Assembly: GCF_010548375.1 (NCBI RefSeq)
Contig: NZ_JAAGLY010000030.1
Location: 31,188-95,187, forward strand
Reading direction: 5' to 3'
Length of the DNA stretch: 64,000 bases
From: Streptomyces sp. SID13726
GTDB taxonomy: Bacteria > Actinomycetota > Actinomycetes > Streptomycetales > Streptomycetaceae
Shown here: one piece after another, positions 40,977 through 49,005 of the stretch
How the letters are laid out: each line of letters begins with the position of its first letter
How positions within the stretch are numbered: the stretch's first letter is position 1
Notes under the pieces: model-generated
Told to the model about the DNA's origin: nothing
The model's database searches: none
What the model saw: only the letters and a program-made list of their open reading frames with translations
Program-made: the position numbers and the translations under genes

Positions 40977-42182
40977 GTGCGGCCCACGAGCGAGACCGAG
41001 GACCTGCTGCGCCTGCACGCGCCGCAGGTCCTCGGCGCGCTGGTCCGGCGGTACGGCCGTTTCGACCTCGCCGAGGACGCCGTACAGGAGGCGCTGCTCG
41101 CCGCGGCCGGGCGGTGGCCGTCGGAGGGGCTGCCCGACAACCCGCGCGGCTGGCTGATCAGGGTGGCCTCGCGGCGGCTGACCGACGCGCTGCGGGCGGA
41201 CGAGGCGCGGCGGGCGCGGGAGGAGCGGGCGGCGGCGCTGAGTGTGCGGGACACGGCCGTCGCGGACCGTGCGCCGCGCGCGGACGACACCCTGTCCCTG
41301 CTGTTCCTGTGCTGCCATCCGGAACTCCCGGCGCCCGCGCAGATCGCGCTCACCCTGCGCGCGGTCGGCGGTCTGACCACGGCGGAGATCGCGCGGGCGT
41401 ATCTCGTCCCCGAGGCGACCATGGCGCAGCGCATCAGCCGGGCCAAGCAGAAGGTGCGGGGCGTGAGCTTCGGCCGACCGGAGAACTGGGCGGAACGGCT
41501 CCCGGCCGTCCTGCACACCCTCTACCTGATCTTCAACGAGGGCCATACGGCGACCTCGGGCCCGTCCCTCCAGCGGCGCGACCTCGCCGGCGAGGCGATC
41601 CGGCTGACCCGCACGGTCCACCGGCTGCTGCCCGACGACTGCGAGGTCACGGGCCTGCTCGCCCTGATGCTGCTCACCGACGCCCGCCGGGACGCCCGCA
41701 CCCGCCCGGACGGGGACCTCGTGCCCCTCGACGAGCAGGACCGCGCCCGCTGGGACAAGGCCGCGATCGACGAGGGCGTCGCCCTGGTCACCCGGGCGCT
41801 GGCCCGCCGCCGTGCCGGGCCGTACCAGATCCGCGCGGCCATCGCCGCCGTGCACGACGAGGCGCCGTCCGCGGCGGAGACCGACTGGCGGGAGATCCTC
41901 GGGCTCTACGACGTTCTCGTACGGCTCGTTCCCGGGCCCGTGGAGCGGCTGAACCGGGCCGTCGCGGTCGCGATGGTGGCGGGCCCGGCGGCGGGGCTCG
42001 CGGAACTGGACACGCTCCCCGAGGAGTTGGGGCACCGCCTGGACGCCGTGCGCGGGCATCTGCTGGAGCGGTCCGGGTCCTACGACGACGCCCGCGCCGC
42101 CTACGAGTCGGCGGCCGGGAAGACCCTGAGCCGTCCCGAGCAGCGGTATCTCCAGGCGCGGGCGGCCCGGCTGAGGCGTTAG
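40977..42182 (+). CDS. ECF sigma factor with C-terminal extension (ECF42-type)
   Basis: A 401-residue sigma factor. Region 2 is in LGALVRRYGRFDLAEDAVQE and region 4 in GGLTTAEIARAYLVPEATMAQRI (written here only as the helix core). The long C-terminal half (residues 190-401) is TPR-like, the mark of group ECF42, where the extension controls activity instead of a membrane anti-sigma factor. The GTG at 40977 follows TGAGGA. The adjacent DGPF gene is the typical partner. The signal it answers is unknown. Confidence 0.88.
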   Translation: MRPTSETEDLLRLHAPQVLGALVRRYGRFDLAEDAVQEALLAAAGRWPSEGLPDNPRGWLIRVASRRLTDALRADEARRAREERAAALSVRDTAVADRAPRADDTLSLLFLCCHPELPAPAQIALTLRAVGGLTTAEIARAYLVPEATMAQRISRAKQKVRGVSFGRPENWAERLPAVLHTLYLIFNEGHTATSGPSLQRRDLAGEAIRLTRTVHRLLPDDCEVTGLLALMLLTDARRDARTRPDGDLVPLDEQDRARWDKAAIDEGVALVTRALARRRAGPYQIRAAIAAVHDEAPSAAETDWREILGLYDVLVRLVPGPVERLNRAVAVAMVAGPAAGLAELDTLPEELGHRLDAVRGHLLERSGSYDDARAAYESAAGKTLSRPEQRYLQARAARLRR

Positions 42183-42191
42183 CGTGTCGGC

Positions 42192-42515
42192 ATGTCCACA
42201 CCGAACCGGATCGTGCACCTCACCGAGCGCTCCCTCTGGGAGGAGGCCCGGGCCCGGGGCACGTACGAGATCTCGACGCGCGGCCGCACGCTCCAGGAGG
42301 AGGGGTTCATCCACTGCTCGACGCGTGCGCAACTCCCGGGCACGGCACGGCGTTTCTTCGCCGGGGTGGCCGACCTGGTGGTCCTCGTCATCGACCCCGA
42401 CCGGCTCGGCGTACCGCTGAAGTACGAGGCCGCGCGACCCGGCGGCGAGGAGTTCCCGCACGTCTACGGGCCGATCCCGGTGGACGCGGTGGTGGACGTG
42501 GAGGCGTGGGGGTGA
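42192..42515 (+). CDS. DUF952-family protein
   Basis: A 107-residue protein with the DUF952 pattern: IVHLTERSLWEEARARGTYE at the start, EEGFIHCSTRAQLPGTARRF in the middle and FPHVYGPIPVDAVVDV at the end. The His-Cys-Ser and His-Val-Tyr-Gly elements are conserved in the family, which may be related to ADP-ribose-type or glyoxalase-like folds; function is unknown. It overlaps the next ORF by 4 bases. Confidence 0.8.
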   Translation: MSTPNRIVHLTERSLWEEARARGTYEISTRGRTLQEEGFIHCSTRAQLPGTARRFFAGVADLVVLVIDPDRLGVPLKYEAARPGGEEFPHVYGPIPVDAVVDVEAWG

Positions 42516-42751
42516 GCGGACGTCGCCGGGTCTGGCTGTGGGCCGCGGCGGTCTGGGTGGCTCTCGTGGCCGTCGCGGGCGGTCTCACGCTCTGGCTCCA
42601 GGACTCCTCGGAGCCACCGGGGCCGGCGCTCTGGCAGCGCAGCGGTCCACAGCCGACGCTTCCCGAGGGCTGGGCCACGGCGTGCCCGGGACCGTCCCTC
42701 GACCCGGACACCACACGGGTGATCATCGTCTGCGGGGTCACGCGGGGGTAA
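42512..42751 (+). CDS. small single-pass membrane or secreted protein
   Basis: A 79-residue ORF starting with GTG in a GTGA overlap with the DUF952 gene. A hydrophobic segment (residues 6-28, VWLWAAAVWVALVAVAGGLTL) is followed by a Pro-rich exterior part with two Cys (ATACPGPSL, VIIVCGV) that could form a disulphide. No known family. Its stop lies at the edge of the minisatellite. Confidence 0.6.
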   Translation: MSGRRRVWLWAAAVWVALVAVAGGLTLWLQDSSEPPGPALWQRSGPQPTLPEGWATACPGPSLDPDTTRVIIVCGVTRG

Positions 42752-42755
42752 GGGG

Positions 42756-43320
42756 CGCACCGGGTTCCGGGGCGCGCCGGGGTGGGCTGGGCACTGGTTT
42801 TCGGGTCGCGCCCGGCTGGGCAGATCATGGGTCTCGGGGGCGTGCCGGGGTGGGCTGGGCACCGGTTTCCGGGGCGCGCCCGGCTGGGCAGCCCGCCCGT
42901 CTCCGGGGTGTACCGGGCTGGGGAGCCGGCCGTTTTCGGATCGCGCCGGGCTAGGGAACCCACCGGGTTCTGGGGCACGCCAGGCTAAGCAGCCCGCCCG
43001 TCTCCGGGGTGTACCGGGCTGGGGAGCCCGTCGTTTTCGGGTCGCGCCAGGCTGGGCTGGGCACCGGCTTCCGGGGCACGCCCGGCCAGGCAGACCACTG
43101 GTCTCCGGGTCGCACAGGGCCAGACCCCCCACCGGTTCTCCGGCTCACCCCCCCGGCCAGGTAGCCCACGGTTCTCCGAGGCACGCCCGACCAGGCACCC
43201 CACCGCTCTCCGGCTCACCCCCGACCAGGCCCCCCACCCCTCACCGTCTCACCCCCGACCAGGCCCCCCACCGCTCACCGTCTCCCCCCCCGCCCAGGCA
43301 CCCCACCCGTCTCCGGGTCG
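42756..43320. repeat. minisatellite of about 16 units of 33-36 bp
   Basis: The array has a unit consensus near GCCCGGCTGGGCAGCCCACC followed by GGTCTCCGGGTCGC. Units are imperfect and become C-rich to the right. The last one or two units form the 3' end of the VOC gene on the minus strand. Repeated open frames inside are artefacts. No intergenic gene is seen. Confidence 0.85.
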
Positions 43321-44027
43321 CGTCCCGTCAGGCAGTACAGGCCGCCCGTCGGGTCGTGCATGACCGTCCAGTGTGGGTGCTGGGCGACGAACTCGGCGCC
43401 CAGGTGCTCGTGTTCGGCTCGGGTCGCCTCGATGTCCGTGCAGGCGAGGTCCAGATGGGCGGCGGTGGGGCGTTCCTCGTCGAGTCGTTGGAGGAGGATG
43501 CGGACCGGGAGCCCGGGCGGGGGCTTGAGGACGTGGAACTCGGGGAGTGAGCCGGACAGTGACTCCCAGTCGGGCAACAGGGCGGCCCAGAAGGCGACTT
43601 CGGCGTCGTAGAGGGAAGGCGGCACGTCGAGGCAGACCTGGTCGAGACGGCTGCCGCGGAACACCGGCGGGCGCTCGGACTGTCCGCGCCAGGGATCGGT
43701 GCAGAACAGCTGGCCCGCGGGGGAGCGGAGCACGACCAACGTGCCCTGATCGGCGACCACATGAGCGCCGAGCGCCTGTGCCGCCTTCGCGAACTTCCGT
43801 ACGTCGTCCACGCAGAAGTCGAGATGAGCGCCCCCGGGCCCGGACGCGACGGCCTGCACCTTCACGCAGGCGTCGGCCCCGCCGGAGGGCAGCAGTGTCA
43901 CGAACTCCCGCCGCTCGCCCCGGAATTCGGAGAGCCGGGAGCCGGTGACAGCGGTCCAGAAGTCGCAGGCCGGGGCGAACCGGGGAACGGGCCGGTCGAC
44001 GAAGGCGTACGTCCAGCGGGTAGTCAT
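43275..44027 (-). CDS. VOC-superfamily protein (two glyoxalase-like domains)
   Basis: A 250-residue protein with two tandem VOC modules. The first (residues 1-120) contains FVDRPVPRFAPACDFWTAVTG and HLDFCVDDVRKFAKAA; the second (135-235) contains LDQVCLDVPPSLYDAEVAFW and AAHLDLACTDIEATRAEHEH. His and Glu residues could make a metal site. Function is unknown (resistance, isomerase or dioxygenase-like). Its C-terminal tail (RDPETGGVPGRGGRR) is encoded by the minisatellite, so the natural end is variable. Confidence 0.78.
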   Translation of the reverse strand: MTTRWTYAFVDRPVPRFAPACDFWTAVTGSRLSEFRGERREFVTLLPSGGADACVKVQAVASGPGGAHLDFCVDDVRKFAKAAQALGAHVVADQGTLVVLRSPAGQLFCTDPWRGQSERPPVFRGSRLDQVCLDVPPSLYDAEVAFWAALLPDWESLSGSLPEFHVLKPPPGLPVRILLQRLDEERPTAAHLDLACTDIEATRAEHEHLGAEFVAQHPHWTVMHDPTGGLYCLTGRDPETGGVPGRGGRR

Positions 44028-44046
44028 GCGGTGATCGTAGGCGCCG

Positions 44047-44460
44047 CTACTCCGATACCTCCATGAACCGCAGCATGTTGCCCGCCGGATCCCGGAAAGC
44101 GCAGTCCCGCACCCCGTACGGCATGTCCATCGGCTCCTGGATCACGTCGGCCCCGGACTCCCGCACGCGCGCGAACAACGCGTCGCAGTCGGTCGTCGTG
44201 AAGTTGACCCCCCGCAGCAGCCCCTTCGCCAGGAGCCGGGCCATGGCCTCCTTGTCCGCGGGCGAAGCGTCCGGATCCGCGGCCGGCGGCTCCAGGACGA
44301 TGTCCACGTCCGGCTGGAGCGGCGAGCCGACCGTCACCCAGCGCATCCCCTCGTACCCGACGTCGCCCCGCACCTCCATGCCCAGGACGTCCCGGTAGAA
44401 CGCGATCGCCTTGTCGTGGTCGTCGACGGCGATGAAACAGTTCTTGAGCTTGATGTCCAT
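44047..44460 (-). CDS. VOC-superfamily protein
   Basis: A 137-residue single-module VOC protein (LKNCFIAVDDHDKAIAFYRD, DVIQEPMDMPYGVRDCAFRD, NMLRFMEVSE). The pattern is like PhnB- or glyoxalase-type proteins; the reaction is unknown. It lies 9 bases after the AraC gene on the same strand, a common pairing of VOC and AraC. Confidence 0.85.
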   Translation of the reverse strand: MDIKLKNCFIAVDDHDKAIAFYRDVLGMEVRGDVGYEGMRWVTVGSPLQPDVDIVLEPPAADPDASPADKEAMARLLAKGLLRGVNFTTTDCDALFARVRESGADVIQEPMDMPYGVRDCAFRDPAGNMLRFMEVSE

Positions 44461-44469
44461 GGACTCACG

Positions 44470-44868
44470 TTAGGCCCGCCGGGGCCGGGTGTGCCTGCGG
44501 ACCACGCACGGCGGGATCCCCGCGATCTCCTCGTGCGGCCGGGCCCGGTACGCGCTGGGCGTCTCCCCGACCAGCTCGGTGAAGCGGGAGCTGAAGGAGC
44601 CGAGGGAGGTGCACCCCACGGCCATGCAGACCTCGGTGACGGACAGGTCGCCCCGCCGCAGCAGGGCCTTCGCGCGCTCGATGCGCCGGGTCATGAGATA
44701 GCCGTACGGCGTCTCGCCGAAGGCCGTGCGGAAGCTGCGCTGGAAGTGGCCGGGTGACATCAGCGCGGTGCGGGCGAGCGCGGTGACGTCGAGGGGCTCG
44801 GTGTACTCGCGGTCCATCCGGTCGCGGGCCTGCCGCAGCCGTACGAGGTCCTCGATGCTCACCATCAC
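44470..44868 (-). CDS. AraC-family regulator (DNA-binding domain only)
   Basis: A 132-residue protein that is essentially the AraC double helix-turn-helix: LDVTALARTALMSPGHFQRS and LSVTEVCMAVGCTSLGSFSS. No sensor domain is attached. It is upstream of and close to the VOC gene, so it probably regulates that gene. Two adjacent ATG codons at 44868 and 44865 are equivalent starts. Confidence 0.88.
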   Translation of the reverse strand: MMVSIEDLVRLRQARDRMDREYTEPLDVTALARTALMSPGHFQRSFRTAFGETPYGYLMTRRIERAKALLRRGDLSVTEVCMAVGCTSLGSFSSRFTELVGETPSAYRARPHEEIAGIPPCVVRRHTRPRRA

Positions 44869-44959
44869 GCCAGGATCGCACGATGCTCACGAGCTGGGCG
44901 CGCGGACCTGGAACGGGCTTTGCCTCACGTTCGCCTGCCGTATGGAAGCGCTTGTTCCC

Positions 44960-46123
44960 ATGAGAGGCATGGACCACATCACGTTCCTCGTGGCGGTCGT
45001 CATCGTCACAGCCCTGGCCTTCGACTTCACCAACGGATTCCACGACACGGCCAACGCGATGGCCACGTCCATCGCGACCGGCGCCCTGAAACCCCGTACC
45101 GCGGTTCTGGTGAGCGGTGTCCTGAACATCGTGGGCGCCTTCCTGTCGACCGAGGTCGCCAAGACGATCTCCGGCGGCATCGTGGACGACACCCTGGTCA
45201 CACCGGGGATGATCTTCGCGGGGCTGGTCGGAGCGATTCTGTGGAACCTGCTGACCTGGCTGATCGGTCTGCCCTCCAGCTCCTCGCACGCCCTCTTCGG
45301 CGGGCTCATCGGCGCGGTCTGGGTCGGTGCGGGTGAGCACGGCGTGCACTTCGACAAGGTCGTCGAGAAGATCCTGATCCCCGCCGTGGCCTCCCCCCTG
45401 GTGGCCGGTGTCGCCGCCCTGATCGCCACCTACCTCGCCTACAAGCTCACCGCCCGCGGCCGCAAGGACTCGGTGACGAAGGGCTTCCGGCTCGGCCAGA
45501 TCGCCTCCGCGTCCCTCGTCTCCCTCGCGCACGGCACCAACGACGCCCAGAAGACCATGGGCGTCATCACACTGACCCTCATCTCCGCCGGCGCGCTCGG
45601 CCACGAAGCCGGTCCGCCGGTCTGGGTGATCGCCTGCGCGGGTCTCGCGATCGGTCTCGGCACCTACCTCGGCGGCTGGCGGATCATCCGCACCATGGGC
45701 AAGGGGCTCACGGAGATCCAGTCCCCGCAGGGCTTCGCCGCGGAGACCGCGTCCACGACGGTCATCCTGACCTCAGCGCACCTCGGCTTCGCGCTGTCCA
45801 CCACGCAGGTCGCCTCCGGCTCCATCCTCGGCGCGGGCCTCGGCCGGCGGCTCGCGGAGGTCCGCTGGGGCATCGCGGGCAAGATGGTGCTCGCCTGGCT
45901 GATCACCCTGCCCGCCGCCGCGCTGGTCGGCGGCGTCTCCGCGAGCGCGGTCAAGCACGGCGGCAACTTCGGCACCGTCGTCGTCGCCCTGATCGGGGCG
46001 GCCGTGGCCGCGGGCATCGTGCTGATCTCCCGCCGCAACCCGGTGAGCCACCACAACGTGAACGACGCCCACGAGGTCACCATCCGCACCGAGCCGCCGA
46101 CGCCCGTCGGTACGGCCGCCTGA
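44960..46123 (+). CDS. low-affinity inorganic phosphate transporter, Pit family
   Basis: A membrane protein of 387 residues with about 10 hydrophobic segments. The duplicated PiT signature is present: FDFTNGFHDTANAMATSI near the start and SLAHGTNDAQKTMGVI in the second half, both with the conserved Gly/Asn-Asp residues. It co-transports phosphate with H+ or a metal. A GGAAG element lies 11 bases before the ATG at 44960; the ATG at 44969 (MDHITFLVAV) is a close alternative. It forms a unit with a small membrane protein and a PPK2, linking phosphate uptake with polyphosphate. Confidence 0.92.
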   Translation: MRGMDHITFLVAVVIVTALAFDFTNGFHDTANAMATSIATGALKPRTAVLVSGVLNIVGAFLSTEVAKTISGGIVDDTLVTPGMIFAGLVGAILWNLLTWLIGLPSSSSHALFGGLIGAVWVGAGEHGVHFDKVVEKILIPAVASPLVAGVAALIATYLAYKLTARGRKDSVTKGFRLGQIASASLVSLAHGTNDAQKTMGVITLTLISAGALGHEAGPPVWVIACAGLAIGLGTYLGGWRIIRTMGKGLTEIQSPQGFAAETASTTVILTSAHLGFALSTTQVASGSILGAGLGRRLAEVRWGIAGKMVLAWLITLPAAALVGGVSASAVKHGGNFGTVVVALIGAAVAAGIVLISRRNPVSHHNVNDAHEVTIRTEPPTPVGTAA

Positions 46124-46145
46124 GTCCTCCCCAGGAGTTCCTGTC

Positions 46146-46382
46146 ATGAGCATCGACTGGACCGCACTCGGCCAGGTCACCGCGGTGAGCATCGGCGTCA
46201 CCATCGCCGTGGTCGTCGTCTTCGCCCTCGGCGTACTCGGTCTCGCCCGATTCGAGGGCGCGAGGGAGGATGGCGGAGGTGGCACGTCCACGTTCGGCAT
46301 CGCCCAGGCCGGCCTGTGCTTCCTCGCCTGCGCGGCGGTGGTGGCGTACGGCATCTATCTGATCGTGCCGCAGTTCCACTGA
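46146..46382 (+). CDS. small membrane protein next to the phosphate transporter
   Basis: A 78-residue protein with two hydrophobic segments (VTAVSIGVTIAVVVVFALGV and GLCFLACAAVVAYGIYLIV) around a Gly-rich loop. Its constant place between the Pit gene and PPK2 suggests it belongs to the phosphate unit; its role is unknown. Confidence 0.75.
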   Translation: MSIDWTALGQVTAVSIGVTIAVVVVFALGVLGLARFEGAREDGGGGTSTFGIAQAGLCFLACAAVVAYGIYLIVPQFH

Positions 46383-46395
46383 GAGGGGAGCAGGG

Positions 46396-47286
46396 ATGAC
46401 GCCCCTGATGACCGACCTGAAGGTCGACTACACCGACCCGGACGATCCCGTGCTCATCCGTCCGGACGGCAGCCCGATCGACACCTGGCGGGAGAACTAC
46501 CCCTACGCGCACCGCATGGAGCGCAAGGAGTACGACTGGCACAAGCGGCTCCAGCAGATCGAGCTGCTGAAGCTGCAGAGCTGGATCAAGGAGACCGGCC
46601 GTCGGCTCGTCATCGTCTTCGAAGGGCGGGACGCGGCCGGCAAGGGCGGCACCATCAAGCGCTTCACGGAGCACCTGAACCCCCGTGGCGCGCGGGTGGT
46701 GGCGCTGGAGAAGCCGACCGAGCGCGAGCAGGGGCAGTGGTACTTCCAGCGGTACGTCGAGCATCTGCCGACGGCCGGTGAGATCGTGCTGTTCGACCGG
46801 TCCTGGTACAACCGGGCGGGCGTCGAGCGGGTCATGGGCTTCTGCTCCGACGACCAGTACCGGCGCTTCATGCGCCAGACGCCGGCGTTCGAGCGGATGC
46901 TCGTGGACGACGGCGTGGACCTGCTGAAGTTCTGGTTCTCGGTCTCGCAGGGCGAGCAGCGCACCCGCTTCACGATCCGTCAGGTCGACCCGGTACGGCA
47001 GTGGAAGCTCAGCCCCATGGACCTCGCGTCCCTGGACCGCTGGGACGACTACACCGCCGCCAAGGTCGCCATGTTCCGCGACACCGACACCGACCACGCC
47101 CCGTGGACGGTGGTCAAGAGCAACGACAAGAAGCGCGCCCGCGTCGAGGCCATGCGCAGCGTCCTGGCCCGCTTCGACTACCACGACAAGGACGACGAGG
47201 TCGTCGGTACACCGGACCCGCGCATCGTGGGCGCGGCGGCGGGCCTGCTGGAGGCGGGCGAGGACGACCACGAGGGCCGCCGCTAG
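46396..47286 (+). CDS. ppk2: polyphosphate kinase 2
   Basis: A 296-residue PPK2 that transfers phosphate between polyphosphate and nucleoside diphosphates. The Walker A loop is GRDAAGKGGTIKRF (from residue 78) and the Walker B is LFDRSWYNRAGVERVMGFC with Asp134. The lid region HGTRKVVQ-like is replaced by family-typical RFTIRQVDPVRQWKLSPMD. It is class I by length and motif but whether GDP or ADP is preferred cannot be told. It is last in the phosphate unit and ends before a perfect terminator. Confidence 0.93.
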   Translation: MTPLMTDLKVDYTDPDDPVLIRPDGSPIDTWRENYPYAHRMERKEYDWHKRLQQIELLKLQSWIKETGRRLVIVFEGRDAAGKGGTIKRFTEHLNPRGARVVALEKPTEREQGQWYFQRYVEHLPTAGEIVLFDRSWYNRAGVERVMGFCSDDQYRRFMRQTPAFERMLVDDGVDLLKFWFSVSQGEQRTRFTIRQVDPVRQWKLSPMDLASLDRWDDYTAAKVAMFRDTDTDHAPWTVVKSNDKKRARVEAMRSVLARFDYHDKDDEVVGTPDPRIVGAAAGLLEAGEDDHEGRR

Positions 47287-47300
47287 CCCACCGCCACGGC

Positions 47301-47333
47301 GAAGGGGCCCGGTCGGTGCGACCGGGCCCCTTC
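47301..47333 (+). terminator. terminator after ppk2
   Basis: A perfect 15-bp stem (GAAGGGGCCCGGTCG / CGACCGGGCCCCTTC) with a 3-base loop. It lies between ppk2 and the convergent sodN and may serve both. Confidence 0.9.
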
Positions 47334-47394
47334 GGGGTTCCCGTTGACCTGCGATGGTGCACCGATCGCGGGTCGGCGGAGGCTGACGGGGGAG

Positions 47395-47790
47395 TCAGGC
47401 CTTCTTGGTCTCCCAGAAGATCTTGTCGATCTGGGCGATGTAGTCCAGGGCCTTCTGGCCCGTGGCCGGGTCGGTCGAGGCCTTGGCGGCCGAGAGGGCC
47501 TTGAGGGCGTCGTTGACCAGCTGGTGCAGCTCCGGGTACTTCTCGAAGTGCGGGGGCTTGAAGTAGTCGCTCCAGAGCACGGAAACGTGGTGCTTCGCGA
47601 GCTCGGCGCGCTGCTCCTTGATGACCGTGGCACGGGCCTGGAAGTGCGGGTCGTCGTTGGCGGCCATCTTGTCCTGCACGGCCTTCACCGACTCCGCCTC
47701 GATGCGGGCCTGGGCCGGGTCGTACACACCGCAGGGCAGGTCGCAGTGTGCGCTGACCTTGACCTTGGGGGCAAACAGGCGGGAAAGCAT
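47395..47790 (-). CDS. sodN: nickel superoxide dismutase
   Basis: A Ni-SOD of 131 residues that dismutates superoxide in the cytoplasm. The leader MLSRLFAPKVKVSA (14 residues) is removed so that His15 becomes the N-terminal ligand of the nickel hook HCDLPCGVYDP (His1, Cys2, Cys6 of the mature protein). The rest is the four-helix bundle. The maturation protease SodX is divergent. In Streptomyces, sodN is nickel-induced and its alternative sodF is repressed by Nur. A GAGGAAGGA ribosome site precedes the ATG. Confidence 0.97.
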   Translation of the reverse strand: MLSRLFAPKVKVSAHCDLPCGVYDPAQARIEAESVKAVQDKMAANDDPHFQARATVIKEQRAELAKHHVSVLWSDYFKPPHFEKYPELHQLVNDALKALSAAKASTDPATGQKALDYIAQIDKIFWETKKA

Positions 47791-47935
47791 GGAGCATTCC
47801 TTCCTCGTGATCGTCTTCTCAGGTGCGACATTACTCCCTGGGAGAGGCGAATTCGCGAGTGCCCCCATGGGCTTAGGACAAAAGTCCGGGGTCAGACTGA
47901 GACTGGTGGATGAACGTACCGGGGAGGTGCCGGGG

Positions 47936-48373
47936 ATGCCGGAGCTGTCGCAGGAGACCGAGCGGGGGAGGTCCTTGCTGGCCTTCGTGGGAGTGGCCGA
48001 GGTGACCGGTCCGTCGATGGTGCCCACCCTCCGGCACGGCGACCGGCTCGTCGTGCACTGGGGGGCCAGGGTCGGCCCCGGCGATATCGTGATCCTGCGC
48101 CATCCCTTCCAGCAGGACCTGCTCGTCGTGAAGCGGGCCGTGGAGCGGCGCGAGGGCGGCTGGTGGGTCCTCGGCGACAACGCCTTCGCCGGCGGCGACA
48201 GCACGGACTACGGCGTCGTACCGGAGGATCTCGTGCTGGGGAAGGCCCGGCTGCGGTACCGGCCGTTCACCTCGGATCAGCGCTCGCCGCTGGCCGCCGC
48301 GCGCTGGGCGCTGTCCGCGCTGCGGCCCGTCTTCCCCGACCGGTCGGCCTCCAGGCGCTTGCGGGCCCGGTAG
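47936..48373 (+). CDS. sodX: Ni-SOD maturation protease SodX (S26 family)
   Basis: A 145-residue signal-peptidase-like protease that trims the SodN leader. The catalytic Ser27 is in VTGPSMVPTLRHGD and the general-base Lys66 is in LLVVKRAVER, with GDNAFAGGDSTDYG as the third S26 box. Unlike signal peptidase I it lacks a clear N-terminal membrane anchor. The ATG at 47936 has a strong ribosome site (GGGGAGG). Its 3' end overlaps the opposite-strand CGNR gene by 97 bases. Confidence 0.92.
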   Translation: MPELSQETERGRSLLAFVGVAEVTGPSMVPTLRHGDRLVVHWGARVGPGDIVILRHPFQQDLLVVKRAVERREGGWWVLGDNAFAGGDSTDYGVVPEDLVLGKARLRYRPFTSDQRSPLAAARWALSALRPVFPDRSASRRLRAR

Positions 48374-48906
48374 GCGGCCACGTTGGCGCGGGTGGCGCAG
48401 CGGTCGGAGCAGTAGCGCCGGGAGCGGTTGGTGGAGGTGTCGAGGTAGGCGTTGCGGCACGGGGCCGCCTCGCACAGGCCGAGGCGGTCCACGCCGTACT
48501 CGGTGAGGTGGAAGGCCAGGCCCATCGCCGCGATGGCCGCGTACCCGGCGGTGGCGTTGGACGGGTGGTCCGCGAGGTGCATGTGCCACAGCGGGCGGCC
48601 GTCGTCGTCGCGGAAGTCGTGCCCGGAGATCTGCGGGCTCACCGGGAACTCCAGGAGCAGTGAGTTCAGCAGGTTCACCGCCGACTCCTCGTCGCCCTCG
48701 TCCGCCGCCTCGAAGACCGCCCGCAGCCGCGCCCGCACCGAGCGGAAGCGGGTGACGTCGGCGTCGGTGGCCCGCCGGCCCGCCTCCTGACTGACCCCGA
48801 ACAGATCGCGGACGGCCTCGACCGAGGTCAGGGAGTCCTTGCCCCGGGCCGGGTCCTCGCTGTTGACCAGACGTACGGCGTAGTCCGAGTAATAGGCCAG
48901 TTCCAC
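48277..48906 (-). CDS. CGNR zinc-finger protein (ABATE domain)
   Basis: A 209-residue probable transcription regulator. The N-terminal ABATE domain (residues 1-140) is followed by the CGNR motif: LCEAAPCRNAYLDTSTNRS and RYCSDRCATRANVAAYR, with four Cys for zinc. The target genes are unknown. It is convergent with and overlaps the end of sodX by 97 bases. Confidence 0.85.
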   Translation of the reverse strand: MELAYYSDYAVRLVNSEDPARGKDSLTSVEAVRDLFGVSQEAGRRATDADVTRFRSVRARLRAVFEAADEGDEESAVNLLNSLLLEFPVSPQISGHDFRDDDGRPLWHMHLADHPSNATAGYAAIAAMGLAFHLTEYGVDRLGLCEAAPCRNAYLDTSTNRSRRYCSDRCATRANVAAYRARKRLEADRSGKTGRSADSAQRAAASGER

Positions 48907-49005
48907 TTGTAGTCCTTACGGAGGCGTTCTATCGTCGTGGTGCGGTCGGGTAACAGCTGATCGTGCTTCCAGGGTATTACGACAGTGGGTGGACAGGGGG
49001 CTTTG

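Noticed and set aside
40833..42461. A 542-codon open frame opposite the ECF sigma factor
   Set aside because: It is a shadow of the sigma factor gene, with no ribosome site or domain.
42464..43218. Several repeat-rich open frames (for example 42464-43132 minus)
   Set aside because: They read through the minisatellite and give only periodic low-complexity peptide.
42756..43320. CRISPR array
   Set aside because: Units are contiguous with no unique spacers, and no cas genes are nearby. The 14-bp array at 39519 fails for the same reason.
44881..44960. PHO box upstream of the Pit transporter
   Set aside because: One GTTCGCC element is visible but the 11-bp direct repeats required for PhoP binding are not.
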